A DNA stretch of 64,000 nt, taken from NCBI GenBank assembly GCA_964304625.1, contig OZ199838.1, positions 2,542,001-2,606,000 of the forward strand, read 5' to 3'. Every line of letters starts with the position of its first letter. Within the stretch, counting starts at the first letter, position 1. The notes under the pieces are model-generated. The model saw only the letters and a program-made list of their open reading frames with translations, did not search any database and was not told the DNA's origin. Source of the DNA: Kudoa neothunni. Taxonomy: Eukaryota; Cnidaria. This document shows, in pieces, positions 1 through 12,855 of this stretch. A program made the position numbers and the translations under genes.

Positions 1-178
1 TCTTATTTTATGCATAAATCTTTAGCTGATAAATTATAAATTTTACTTTCGTATAGAAAAGCACTTAATATAGGAAATTGAGAATTTTCAAATAATTAAC
101 AAAAAATACATCAATGTAGGAACAGAGTTGTAAATTTTGTGTCTTGAAATACCTCAGTCATTACCGGCAAGGTTAAAG

Positions 179-994
179 CAGGGGTTTTTATATTTTTTAT
201 TATGAGGGTCACATTTGGGTGTCGTTATTACTTCGCAGGCCACATGAAAGCTGAATCTCGTCGCAGTTACATTTTCATGTAAAATTGTATGAAGATTAAA
301 CACCAAAACAAGTCTCATTTTAGCTTTTTATATTTCTCATTACGAATAATTCTTGACGATTTTGAATATTCGGATTAATATTTTGTTTTATAATGTTTAC
401 ACCATTTATTTCATTTAGAACTGCGATGGCACTGTTGCATATAACACATTGTTCTGTTGTCACATTAAATAACAAAATAATCTAGGCACCAGCCTTTAAT
501 TAAAGTTAATTCATTAAATATTGATTTTTGGTTTATTCCGTCGTTCGACATGTTTTCTCTGATGTCTCAAAACGTAAAACGCTAACAAACAAATTCGGCT
601 ACTTGAAAAAAAGAACAGCGAAATTTATCAAAAAAATGTTACGTATGTAGCGATGTAATGATTAATTGGTTTAATAAAATCCAAATATTAATAACTTTTA
701 GGAAAAAATTAAAATTCTTATACTGCTAGATCTTTAAATATTATCATATATTTATCACATTAAAATTGTAGTATTTTCTTTGAAATTACGAGAATGCGAG
801 TTGTTCGCGATTTATTGTTAATTATAAATATTATTTTTATTAGGGACGAATTAAAGTTATTCACGTAAAACGCCATTTTTGGCAGAATTTCTAACATGAA
901 ATCTTAAAATAATCAATTAAAATAGTTTTATATTTTGTTAACAGAAAAGCAGGAGGACCAGATCCGACCCGAGGGCATAGTTTGGAGACCCCTG
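179..994. mobile_element. hAT-type non-autonomous element (about 0.8 kb)
   Basis: The left end reads CAGGGGTTTTTA with GAGGGTCACA and GGCCACATG nearby. The reverse complement of the right end reads CAGGGGTCTCCAAAC followed by GCCCTCGGGTCGG. This is the usual hAT terminal layout, a CAGGGGTC-type tip and then a G/C-rich 'gcccg-cggg' block. No transposase is readable inside. The flanking 8-mers (ggttaaag and cgttgacc) match at only 5 of 8 positions, so the target duplication is decayed or an end is off by a few bases. Confidence 0.5.
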
Positions 995-1013
995 CGTTGA
1001 CCTTCTATAGTCG

Positions 1014-3616
1014 TTAAAATAGCCATCCTCGGAGGTCTCTTGGGGTCATTTGATCCCAGATTATTACTTGAGAAATTAGTCCCATGGATTTTTTCCAATT
1101 CAATTTTCTTGAATTATCCGTTTCTATCAACATAGTTTTCGGTAAAACAATATGAATATAACAATTAATCTTGTTAAATCTAGTACTCATTTATAAATGT
1201 GGTATTAGCAAATGATCCCAAGTTATAAATCAATAAAAGTAACTAATTTACCGTTTAAATAATAATGTTGGTTCTTTCTCCTCGGCAAATCTTTTTATTT
1301 TAATTTTTTGTTAATACTTCAATACATAACTGAAAGAAATATTAATTATTTATTTATTTCACGGAGACCATGATACTTTTTCGGTTGGTTTTTATGCTTA
1401 ATTTTAACTATCTGTTCTCTGATATTTAAATATATGGTTAACTATCGATGATTGAATATAACGAATTCAGTGATGAACTAAAGTCAATCGGAAACGAGCC
1501 TGACATACGCTTGTCGGAATCATCAGAAGATGCATGCGAATCAATGGAGACGTGATTAATTGGAAATTCGAATGTCAACAGAACTGGAATAGCACGGGAT
1601 ATCAAAATACCTCAAACACAACGCGTTTTGACTGCAAACATTTTGAAATCACTACTTTGCCCTAGCACTTATTGCTATAAAGGATTCCATAATATTTTAG
1701 ATTGGATATTCATATTTTTTCAGAAATTAACTGTATAAAAATAACCTATTATACTTATATTTTTTGGGTAAAATAATTTTAATGATGATTGTTAAATATA
1801 AACATTTAATGAGTAAGATCAGCACGTGGCTCCATCTCTAATATAAAGTTTTAATTTATACAATTTTCGGATGCATATTTGGTTCTAATTTGAAGTATAA
1901 CAATCTTAAATAATTCAATTAACAAAATAAAAAACATAATCATGATGTTAATTGAATTCGAATTATTACATATCTTATGTTTTAGTTAATCCTCTAACGA
2001 TTTTGGGATAAATTTTACTCCGAAACGATTTTGTAATCATTATACCTTTTTATTTCATTTATGAAATCTCACCAAATTTTCACTATTTCCAGAACATATA
2101 ATAATTTACTTCTACTAAACAAATTGGAATAAACTAATGAAAGTACAAAATTTTATTAAAATATTATCCTCTAATGTATTTTGAGGTATAATTTATCCCG
2201 ATTTTTTGTTATTTTAATGTAAAGAGTATTTTGTAACTAATCAAATAATAAATTATTGGGTCAATTAAACGAGTAAATTTGAAGAGAACAGTGAATAAAA
2301 TGACTAGTTAGGTCCATGCGCATGTGCGTCTGATGCATAATTCTAAATGAAAGGCGCGAGTAGTTTCATTGACGAATATACCTCGTTTGGAAGCGAATTT
2401 GACGATCAAGTTATTGATGAAAGTGATATATCGGACTAAGAAATAGATTCCATAGATATTAATGATAATAATTTGAAAAGTAAAGATGGAATTATTTGGA
2501 GTTTATTAAAGTCACCTACGAGTAAAACCTGTGCCGAAAACATAAAGAGTTCCTTCTTTGGGGCCACCTCATATGCTGTATCAAAGATAAAATCATTCAT
2601 TCATTGATTTTTGTTATCGTTTACGTCAGAAATCGGTATTATTATAAAGTTCACAAAAATATGCTTGGAAATCACTATTCCAATAATGTGTGATATGATA
2701 CCAATGAAATTGAATTTAAAGGTTACGTAGACCCTCTAATATTAATAGCTATTAATAAGGATAGACAATTACCACTGATAATACTGTCATCGATGAATCT
2801 AAAAATGTTAAACCTCATACGATAATGCATTACAATGTAAACAAGGGTGGGGTTGATAATGTGGATAGAATGTTGTCATCAATTTCTACCCAGAAGTTTA
2901 AATGATGATGGCCAATATCGTCTTTTCACATGATTGATATCTCGTTGATTAATGCATTAGCATTATTCATTGACATTTAATTTAGATAAAAAATGAAGGA
3001 GAAACTTTATGAAAGAGATTTCTGAAGAATAGTACAATTCACTGTAAATAGAATCTCCAGAAAAGTTATCAAAAGAAATTAAAAAAGCTTAAAATTTAAC
3101 TATTTTTGTTTCTAAAATATTAAAAACATAAAATATCATTTTATGAACAAGGTCCATTGGATAATGTTAAACAGTGATATAATATTTTTGTACGCATATA
3201 CTGGTTTCAAACAATTCAAGAAAAGTATTATTTTCCATGCTATAATTTAAGAGTAGGATCTGAAATCATTAGTAGGTTATTAAAATGGATGAAAGGTATA
3301 TTAAAACATTATATTATTATAGAATAAGTAAATAGAATTCGAAAAATATAACTAATTTGCTTTTTTAAATATTTTGAAGGTAAATTCGTAAAATAATAAC
3401 TTAGATTCAAATCTATCTCAAAAGACCTCCGAAGACAAAAAATATTATCATATCAAAATTGCAATCATTTTATTCTTTAATTCTATTATTATATATTGTC
3501 TACAGATTCAGGAAAATAGATAAAAAATAGGGAAATTTCAAGGATTGTGCAAAGAGTAATATATGTTTTAATTATATTTGGGATCATTTTGACCCCAAAG
3601 TCGTCTGAATATTTAA
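1014..3616 (+). mobile_element. Decayed piggyBac-family DNA transposon
   Basis: Both ends sit at TTAA (1014-1017 and 3613-3616), the piggyBac target. The tips are related inverted repeats: TTAAAATAG with CTTGGGGTCATTTGATCCCA on the left, and, reverse-complemented, TTAAATATT with CTTTGGGGTC and AAATGATCCCA on the right. Inside, the plus strand holds piggyBac transposase remains: an acidic start near 2,390-2,460, then KDGIIWSLLKSPTSKT (about 2,485), and near 2,810-2,960 the typical C-terminal pieces NKGGVDN-DRM, then WP, then DISLINALALF. Many frame changes and stops lie between the pieces, so the gene is dead. A second acidic ATG stretch at 1,448-1,556 may be a rearranged duplicate of the N-terminus. 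Confidence 0.75.
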
Positions 3617-3816
3617 TCAATAACTGAAAAAAACATTTAGATTTAAATTAAATCTAATGAAAATTAACAAATCAGTAATAACAATACAGGTAATGATTTA
3701 TAAACGAGGAAAAAATACGTTAAGTTAGAATAATTTAATTAAAATAAAGGTACAATATTTAAAATTCTGATTCACTTAAAAGTTAACAGTGATTGTTTGT
3801 AATATTGATATCTTAC

Positions 3817-6800
3817 TCCAACGAATTTGAAAAGATTTTTCTGTTAGTCCAGTTGTCATCATGTGTATTCTATATGATTTTTTGAGATTTTTTTCAAAAA
3901 TATATGTTCCATCGGATATTTTATATCCATTACAACCGGATCGATCCTTATTATGGCATTTGAATACTTTGATAACCTTTTCATTCTTTTTTTCTTCAAC
4001 TGTATAGCTTACTTCCCCAGCATTCGCTTTAACTACTTTAATAGTCGCATGATCTAGAGTTTCAACTTTTGAAAAATCATCCGATTCCACTTCTAAAAAA
4101 ATCCAAATTGATTTGTGTATGAGTTATAAAGGAGATTTACCGACAAAAAGTTGTTGCGGCTCGTATTTGATTCCATTATATTTAATAATAAAAAACATTT
4201 CTGAATTATATGGAACTCTAAAACTCAGAGGTTCAACAATTTCCTCCATAAATAGTCGTATGAAAAGTGGCTGTGAGTAAATATATCTATGGATTAGAAA
4301 GAATGAGGGGTTGAATTGTTTTTCATCTAGGTCTCCATATGATACAAAGAAAATACCTCCACCACTCTCTAAACTGTGTTTCATTGGATGCCCATCTAAA
4401 AAAATAAGAAAACCTAAAGCGTTCCAACATTCAACTTAAAAAACAAACATATTAAAAAAATTCTCTAAAAAATAAAACATATAATTTAATAGCAAGCTAT
4501 TTTAGTTAAGAATATAGACATGTCGTGATATAAATAAAGGAAATCCATCAAAAACTTTGTAATAAAACATTTCATAGAATAGTTTAAATTTAGCTTATCC
4601 AGTATTTGTTTATTGTGTAATAAAGGTAGCATATTTTTTTATTTAAGCTAATATTATAATTTATTTATTAAACACAAAGTAATTATACGCCGTCTTAGTA
4701 CAAAATTAAATTGAACATTTGTTGGAAGATCACTATACTGGAACAATTTATGTTTAGAAAATTTGAACTATAAATAATAAATTAAAATTTTCTTTATTTA
4801 ATTTTAAAATACTGGAAAAATATTAACTTATATATGTATTGATAAATAATTTTCAATACAACTGTTAACCAAAGGGAAAATCTTAATGTAGGTTCAATTG
4901 TATAACTTGAAACCACAATAAAGTTTATTCCGATTTATAATTTAAAGAAAACAAAATAATTGATTTTATCATTGGAAAAGTTGTATTATCTAATAATTTT
5001 CAAATTATATTACGCAACTTTAATGATAACAATTTACATGCATTCATTGTTAGAGATCAGTTCTCAATCCTTCTTCTTTGCGTTATAACGTTACTGTGTT
5101 TAAATTTTAATACAATAGGTTACCATTAGCACTCACAACGAATACAGTAATGGATCGGTCATACATAGCACCGCTCGTACGTACACTTTTTATTTCACAT
5201 ATTAAAAGGTTCACTCATATTTAGTATTATTTCAAAAATTATATAATGTTAGAATTACATGCATTAAATAACTTATAGACGTAGTTACTACGAATAAACG
5301 AAAAATAACAAGTTACGTGAGGATCATACGTACGTACCTTTTGTTTTAGCCGCGTGATGAACCCTTAAAGGATAACCTTCGGCTTCACGCGCCACCTTTA
5401 TATTATTTTGTTATAAAAATTGTTGTTATGCGTATTATATTTTGTGTATAATCGCCAGAATTTCGTCCACATTTTTAAAAAAGCATTATCTACCGACCGA
5501 AATAATAAAATAAGTTAAAGATTGGGCGAAATTAGACAAAATATATCAGGTTTTACAGAAAAATAATATTAAGGTGGATGTGCGAATCCAATGGTTTGCC
5601 GTTAAGGGTTAAAATAAGCGGGTTTTTTTCTACCGGATTTAAACAATTAACAAGTTTTTATAGTTACATAAATGTGGTAGCTAGTTACAAAATGAAGGAT
5701 AAACATAGGCACATGCTGTAAATATATAGTAGATGTGGTTTATAAAGGTGTCCTCCATAATCCATGGTGGTAACAATGGTGCAATGACAGCCTCTCCCCA
5801 TAGTTTCAGAAACGGAAGATGATTTTGCTAATAAAAATTGGAAGCTTTCAAAGGCGTTCTTAATTTATTCAGAAGAGTTTGTAAACTATTTTAAATATCA
5901 TGACTCATAGATGTGGGAGTTAATATCTGACCCTATTTCGGATGATTATTCAATTTAAATCGTATTTTTAAACAAAACAACTGATTTTCTCAGTGATATT
6001 TAAGTTATATAATATTATGATTATACTAAATTGAAACTACAGTCCAACCTCGACTATCCGGAAAATTTAGGACCAGCGATTTTCTTTCCGAATAGCGAGG
6101 TTACAGTTAATCAAACATAAATTATGATTAAATAATTGTTCCGGTTTCCGGTTACCGAGATTCTGGATAATCGAGGTTTGGCTGTATAATAAAAAAGAAT
6201 TTCCATTATAATGTGTTAATTAAAATTACCATAATTGCAATTAATCGTTTAACTTAAATCAATTAACTGAATAAAATTAATTTTTTCCAGCCCTTGTACA
6301 CATATGTGTTGGGTGGTTTATTGCGCACCTAATTTGTATAACACACCTAATTATGATCCCCAATAAACTATGCTATAAGCGTGGTTAACCACGTAAGGAA
6401 CGAGTGTAGAATTCGTTAATTAAAAAATTTATATCACGAGAAAAATAATTTTTTTGTATTTACACCGCGTTTATGGTTGACGGTTCTTCATACAATAAAG
6501 TCTTATTAAAAATGAAATATCATTAACTTCTGGTTTAGTAAATTGAAATATAATTTATATCTTTATCTTAAATATTATTTTTAGCATATTTTCTTTGATG
6601 GTCTGATATCTGCAAATTTTTAAATATTTTAAAATTAAATTAAGCCGTGATTTGTTCAATTATGTTAAAATAATAATAAATCCAAATTTTCAATAAATTA
6701 AACAAAATAATCCTCTTCCGTATTTTTAATTTTAGCTCAGAAGTAGGACAGAAAATAAATACATTATATTTTGTTTTACATTATCAAATGTACTGAAACT

Positions 6801-7846
6801 GATAACTTTTATAATTAAATGATTTCAGTTTTACGAAATATGTAACTAGATACAAATATTTTTTTTTCATTTGTTTATTTTTTTTAGAATTAATTATATA
6901 TAACATAACACGGAATTCTAAATATTACTTGTTTAAAATTTCCTTCTGTTATCAACATTAATGGTATCCATTGAGTAAATACTCATGGCACACACAACTA
7001 ACATGGCAATTAATTAAGGTAACTAACTTTAAAGATATGAATATTTAACATAATTCTATGTTTTTCAATTTTAAATATATAAAGTAACATACCTTTGATG
7101 TTCACTATAACTTTGTTTGATAGATTTTTTATACGAAGGGCATATTTATATAAATGTTCATCTTGAAGTGCTATGTTTAATCGCTCGCATGGTCCTTCCT
7201 TTGTTTCAATGCCCACAAAGTCATCCGATTCACTAAGTTTCTTTGAATCGTATGATGAAGCAATTTCGAAAAATTGACAGTGGAAACTTTTCAAAGCAAA
7301 CAATTCATTATCGAAAATTACGTCTGATGGTGTTACTCGACGATATACTATTTCAATATCCATTGGATCTTTAAATAATTTTAGCGAATAATGTTTTATA
7401 ATAAAAGTGTGATATAATTACCGCTGTCAATTTTTAGGGGTTCCTTTTGTTCACATTCTTTAGTTGTAATCGCGAAAATATAAGGTTGTGTTCTATCCAC
7501 CTCAAACATAAGAATTTTGCAATGGTTTAATACACATCCTATTGAACTATTTTTGGAATATTTGACTACTCTTCCAGTAACACTGTGGCTAAGTTTCCAA
7601 CTTGCTTCGATTTTTTCTTTAGTTGTGGGTAATACCAAACTTAATTCAATAACATCCAGACCATATTTGTATTTTCCTGCAATATTACAAGTATTTGATT
7701 GAACAACTATCGAAATAGTAAACATTTAGAAAACATAAGGAAGATTCCAGCCATATTATTGATCAATCATTTATTTATTTTTAATTACGTGAAATTATCT
7801 TCACACTGTATATCAATATTGTTAAAAAAATAAAAATCTTATCCAT
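3817..7846 (-). CDS. Surface-protein gene C: signal peptide plus domain exons (3' part not found)
   Basis: Five exons are supported: 7846-7807, 7676-7422, 7368-7093, 4395-4141 and 4092-3817. Exon 1 encodes a short signal peptide (MDKIFIFLTILIY). Exons 2-5 are 255, 276, 255 and 276 nt, all multiples of three, and every junction is phase 1 with a GT donor and AG acceptor. The same layout is seen in genes A and B of this window, and I infer they are paralogs. The domains have few cysteines compared with A and B; the last carries CHNKDRSGC and a KSYRIHM strand. The last donor (GTAAGAT at 3816) has no partner exon that I can find, so the transmembrane end probably lies left of the window, beyond the piggyBac and hAT insertions, or is lost. 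Intron 3 is 2.7 kb and holds transposon debris. Function unknown; the signal peptide places it in the secretory pathway. Exon 1 is the least certain exon. Confidence 0.6.
5149..5900 (+). mobile_element. Fragment sharing the 5' end of the FLYWCH MULE
   Basis: From about 5,325 to 5,730 the sequence tracks the region just upstream of the FLYWCH transposase at 51,630-51,800: shared pieces include TACGTACCTTTT, TAAACAATTA, ATGAA-GATAAACATAG and ACA-ATGCTGTA. The first part (5,149-5,310) instead matches 38,150-38,310, sharing ACATAGCACCG, AAAAGGTTCACTCATATTTA and AAAAATTATATAATGTTAG. No coding sequence is left. It lies inside the large intron of gene C. Confidence 0.55.
6040..6184. mobile_element. 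Pogo/Tigger-type MITE
   Basis: A 145-bp element starts CAGTCCAACCTCGACTATCC and ends, as reverse complement, CAGCCAAACCTCGATTATCC. It is flanked on both sides by TA (6038-6039 and 6185-6186), the Tc1/mariner-pogo target. The 'CAG..AACCTCGATTATCC' tip is the known Tigger/pogo terminal signature. It has no coding capacity and sits in the large intron of gene C. Confidence 0.8.
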
Positions 7847-9825
7847 TATTTCTCACTATCAATGAAAACTTCAAATGTATGTCGAATAATTTCACCGATA
7901 ATTTTAGGAGAGCTATAATGTCTATTGATCCAACATTAAGATAATAAACTTATATGGTTATTCATTTTTATTCTATTATATATATATATATATAAATTAA
8001 TCATATTAATAAGAAGGATGAAGCTAATTTTCAATATGTTTTAGTTAGGCTATATTCAATCATATGGGGATCTGAATGGCATTTAAGATTTACTCATACA
8101 TACGAATAAAAGTACGATAGACGGCATATTTCTCGTAATACTATTGTACTCTCAAGAAAGTTGATAGCCACATGTAAGTAAACGTAAGGACTTTACTCTA
8201 TCACTCATGGACATAACTTTCCTTTCCTTTCCTTTGCAAGCAAGCATTTTATTTATTTTAATTATAATAAATCACTAACATAAACAGACACAATTTATTA
8301 TTATATCGCAAAATCATTTAAAATTTAATATTTGAATGATATATAGAATTAATGTAACTGCGTTTATTTCAATATTTTTATTTTTTGGCGCCAAATTGTT
8401 ATACAGGTTCATTAATAATTATAAATGAGGCAGCTACTTAATTACCTCCATTAAACTACAATTATTTCCGCCGACTTTTTTTACGACAGTCTTTAAATAA
8501 TTATGGTTAAATGAAAGGATCATTTAACTCCTAAAAACTTCGATTATGTGTTTTATGTAGTTTTCCTATTAATCTCCTAGTTGTGAACTTTGTTTTTGTT
8601 ATCCAGTCGAACACCACTAATCCGAAATTATCGGGACATTTGAGTTTACTATAGAATACTATATTTTAGCCAAAAATGGGTTATTGTTATTGTAACACAA
8701 TGTCCGAACTGGGGTTTGAACTCGCGTTATTAGCATTAAAAGGCGATGATGCCATACCGTTTTGCTCTCGATCGGACACCTTCGATTGTTGGATTACAAC
8801 CCTTATAATTCACATGTTACAATTACTTAATTAATTAATAATTTCTTCCCTATTTAGATATTGTAAATTTTTCTAATAAGGATGAAAATAATTAATGTAC
8901 CAATAAGGAGTAGTTTCTTCGAGTTCTCCAAAAAGATCTATAGCATTATCCCCGTAATATGGTGTATTTACCGGCTACCAAAATTCAGCATGATGTCGTG
9001 AATTTGTTCGGCCGATTTTTTCTTAGATATTGTTCAATCATTATATAAAGTTTCAGTATATACAAATAAATCAATTTTTTTTGTTTCGAATGTTTCCTAA
9101 ATTCGTTCGTTATAATCCTTTATATGTCGCATTAATCTCCTTTACGATACTATTTTAGGCATTGTCTTCCTGTTTTAACCAATTTAAATTAATGTTTTTG
9201 TAGAGTTATCCTATTTAGTTATTCAAAAATGTTTATTAAAATATGTGAAATCTACTTATTTGCCAATCTAATCAATTAAAAATGAATCTTTTTATTTTGG
9301 AAATTTTGACAATAAACAGATTTAAAATTGAAAAAACAATGTTTATAAATAATTTTACAAAAGAATTATGGTTTTTTTAGTTTAAGATTTTTTTGTAGAC
9401 AATTTTCTATCAAGAAGTAGATAATATTTTACGTTTTATGAAATGAGCTAAACATACTATTTGATTTTGATTAATATTTTTTATATCTTCTAGCAAATTC
9501 TTTTTCTATTCATTCAAAATGTTTTTTGTATATGCATAAAGTTAAAAATCATTTTAACGATAATATATCTGTTTCACAAAACGTTCAAAAATATACCTTA
9601 GGCGTAACCAGAACAATTAATATAAAGCTTGTATAATTGCATGTTCTGTTACAATATTTTTAATGTTTATGATTTGAATGTTGTTTATTCTTTTATAATT
9701 AAATTTTAACACTTTCATTATTTCATAGCATATTCATTTATAAAGGGCTTATTTGGCGTTGATGCCACCATAAACACTCATTTTATAAACTACAAAAACA
9801 CGTGACTATGCAAATGGATTAAAGC
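7847..9825. other. Non-coding stretch upstream of gene C
   Basis: AT-rich with no convincing exon. It holds a short (TA)n run at about 7,977-7,994 and the tRNA-like element at 8,702-8,776 listed separately. Any promoter of gene C must lie at its left edge, but no clear core element stands out in such AT-rich DNA. Confidence 0.5.
8702..8776 (-). repeat. tRNA-derived (SINE-like) element
   Basis: On the minus strand there is an A-box-like ACGGTATGGCATC and, about 30 nt later, a B-box-like GAGTTCAAACCCCAG, the spacing of a tRNA-type internal RNA polymerase III promoter. The arms do not fold into a clean cloverleaf, so a working tRNA gene is unlikely. A second element with the same plan lies at 20,390. 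Confidence 0.45.
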
Positions 9826-12341
9826 AGCGCTTCCCGATTGGGGGTTGGGGGTCGAGGGTCCATAAATGAGTCAAAGAAAAAAATGTATATCCTAGCATTG
9901 TAAGAAGGTTTTGAATATTGTAACGGTATGATATATTATAAACGCAGTTCCTACTAATTTATTTAAGGAAAATTATATTTATTGTTATTTTATTTAAAAA
10001 AATGATGCCGAATGTAATAGTTTCGCTAAGAACATCTTTTGTAATGTATGTGAATCCGAATTGGCAACATTCGGATCAAGCTTTAATCATAATTATGTTA
10101 TTACTGATTTTATGTTCTCCCGAAATTAGCTTACGTTTTAGATTTAACTTTAGTTTAATATTATATATACATATATTCCATAAAAATATGACAATTAATT
10201 ATAATTTAATTTGATTTAGACAGATGCTAATAATAGAAATACTAGGATCTCTTGTTGGATATGACAATTTAATTATTAGTTTTAAATAGTCTGTAACTAT
10301 AAAATATTTCGATAAATCTTAGATAAGTCACGCGAACCTAATTTCACCCTCTTTTACGTTTGATTTAATCCTAGCCTTTGTTTCAACATGGTAAATCATC
10401 AGAAAATTAGGAAATGGAATGAAGAATACACCCAGTATGGTTTTTCCAAGAGAGTAATTGATGAAATTGACAGGTCCCAATGTATTCTATGCGATATATT
10501 ATTTTCCAATTCAAGTTTGAAACCATCAAAACTACATGAGCATTTAACAATTAAGCATGGTGGAATATCATGAGCAGGGGATGATTCTCAATCTTTGGCC
10601 ACTATCAGGATAAAATTCGATTCAAGAATGATTCTTCCAACGCTAGGTTTTGCTCCATTTTGTAAATCATTTCTTTTGGCGTCATATAAAATTGCGAAGA
10701 AGAAAAAGCCACACACCATTGCCAAAACTCTTATTAAACCTTGTATTTTGGAATCGGCACGAATTATTTTGGGCCCAAATGCCGCTAAAAAGCTTCAAAT
10801 GATTCCATTCTCAAACAATATTATTCGAAATAGAATTGATGATATGAGTGCAGACGTACTCGATCAAGTTCTTTCAGATGTGAAAGCCTCACCTATAAAA
10901 ATCTCCATCCAGCTGGACGAGTCAACCGACGTGGCTAATTGTAGCCAATTAATTGCTTTCGTCCGCTATCATACATCAAAAGTTACCGAGGAAGAGTTTC
11001 TCTTTTGTAAACCCTTAACAAAAACTACCACTGCGAAGGATATTTAAGACATGGTCCATAACTTTTTTGATAGAAACAACATACCTTTCCAGCTTATTGG
11101 ATCTATTTGTACGGACGGTGCTACTCTAATGCGAAACCGAATTCCCGACGTTACTATTACCCATTGTATCCTTCATCGATAAGCTCTCATGTCAAAAAAG
11201 ATGTCAGAAACTTTGATAAACGTTATGAACTCTTGCATAAAAATTGTAAATTTTATCAAAGGCAGAGCTCTAAACCACAGACTCTTCAAGACATTTTGCA
11301 GTGACTTGGGTGAAGAAACATCTGCATTTCTGTACTATACCGAAGTCAGATGGCTTTCACGAGGCAATGCTTTAACTAGGTTTTTCGAACTTAGAAATGA
11401 AATTCAGAACTTTCTATTCGAACAAAAATCTGATCTTGCGCGTACTTTTGAAATTCCCAATTTCTCATCTATTCTAGCCTACTTGGCAGATATTTTTAGT
11501 CATATCAATGATCTAAATTGCTCTATTCAAGGAAGAGGGATAAATGCTATAGTTACCCGTGATAGACTGCGCTCTTTTAGGGGAAAATTGATGTTATGGA
11601 GATCCAGAATCGATTGTCAAAACTTGGAGAATTTTTCTTATCTAGAAGAAATCGTTTTGAATGATACGAGCACTGTTTTTGAGGATTTCAAAAAGTATAT
11701 ATGCGAGCATTTGGATCGATTGAGAAATTCATTCGATGATTACTTCACCTCTGGAGAAATACAGGAGTCAGAGAGTTGGATCATTAACCTCTTTGCATTC
11801 AAATTAGACAAAATAAATGATAATGACGAAGAAAAAGAAAATCTGATCAATTTGCAAGAATGCGCCATTCCATGAAATTGTTATTTGATTCTAGTTCGCC
11901 CGAACATTTTTGGTGCGTAACTTTAATTCAATATCCTACCCTTTCCAAAAGAGCTCTCCAAATACTGGTTCAATTCTCAACAACTTGACTTTGTGGAGCT
12001 GGATTTTCCACATTTCTGTATATACAAAATAAATATCAAAATTCACTCAATCTCGAAAATGATATGTGTTTATCATTATCCAATAATGAGCCTCGCTTCG
12101 ATGTTATTGTTTCCAAAAAAAGACAATAAAAGAGTCTTACACCGAATTAATTTATTCTTTTAACTACAGTTATTATATTTTTTTGTTATGAAAAGTATTG
12201 GTTCATTTTTGTTTTCGTATAATTTTTGGAAAACTTATGTTCGAATTCAACTAACTCCATTTCCTACTAAAGGTAGATCTGTTTTCAAATTCCTAATTCA
12301 ATGGGGGTCCGAAGTCTTAAACGAATCGGGAGGCGCCGCCC
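9826..12341 (+). mobile_element. hAT transposon, ZBED5/SCAND3 type, inactive
   Basis: The ends are imperfect inverted repeats: GCAGCGCTTCCCGATT on the left and, reverse-complemented, GCGGCGCCTCCCGATT on the right. The transposase region runs from 10,388 to about 12,140. It begins with a BED-type zinc finger (CILC, then HEHLTIKH), followed by KKKPHTIAKTLIKPC, NAAKKLQMIPFSN and the catalytic-region motif IQLDESTDVANC. Next comes ICTDGA, where about 25 residues usually found after it are missing, then YTEVRWLSRGNALTRFFELR. At the end is the hAT dimerisation region (LCGAGFSTFL, then NEPRFDVIV). There are in-frame stops after the finger, after the DESTD block and near the dimerisation region, plus frame changes, so it is a relic. 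Confidence 0.85.
10388..12140 (+). pseudogene. hAT (ZBED/SCAND3-like) transposase remnant
   Basis: Four readable pieces lie in order: 10388-10573 (BED finger), 10595-11047 (start of the RNase-H-like region, with LDESTD), 11189-11875 (middle and helical insertion) and about 11,870-12,140 (C-terminal dimerisation). In intact relatives these are one protein of roughly 600 residues that binds the terminal repeats and cuts and pastes the element. Here it is broken by stops at the ends of the first three pieces and by an internal deletion around 11,120-11,190. The reading order matches the family, so this is one decayed copy and not four genes. Confidence 0.85.
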
Positions 12342-12855
12342 TATAAGGAAAAAAAATGTTGCGTACATGCGTACTTGCTGAGGCACACGGACATTTCAGC
12401 TTTATATATATAGATATATTTAAACTTTTAAAAACAATATTTTAATAAAAATCTTTAATGGAATTAATTACGATAATGTATGAAAATAAGTCACATTTTT
12501 TAAAATAGATATAAACTATCATATCATGTCAAAATTATTTCGAGGAAAATTTTAAAAATAGAGCGTCATGTAGATGCAAGTTTTACTTTTGTTCGTTTAA
12601 ATTTTCAATGAACATTTGGAATATGGGATTAATAAATAAGAATTAGGAAGTGATGCACAAAATAAATGTTGTTTAAGCGCTTATATAATTTTAGATAAAT
12701 ATAAATCATGTTCAATATGAAAAAATATTAGTAATTATCAACTGTAATTATATTAATTCAAAGATAATTTTTAAACGACTAATAACAAATTTGTTAACTA
12801 AGTTTTGAAATAATCTAGGTAATTGATGCAATCAATGATGAATGTATCATAGACT
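12342..12855. other. Non-coding, with the tail of an unclassified repeat
   Basis: At 12,342-12,420 lies CTATAAGG, a run of A, ACATGCGTACTT and a TTTATATATATAGATA ending, closely like 33,066-33,172. The rest is plain AT-rich sequence with no exon seen; it is the 3' flank of gene A on the minus strand. Confidence 0.45.

Noticed and set aside
10002-10214. Open frame of 70 codons before the hAT transposase
   Set aside because: Composition is that of AT-rich non-coding DNA and it lies in the element's 5' leader; no motif.
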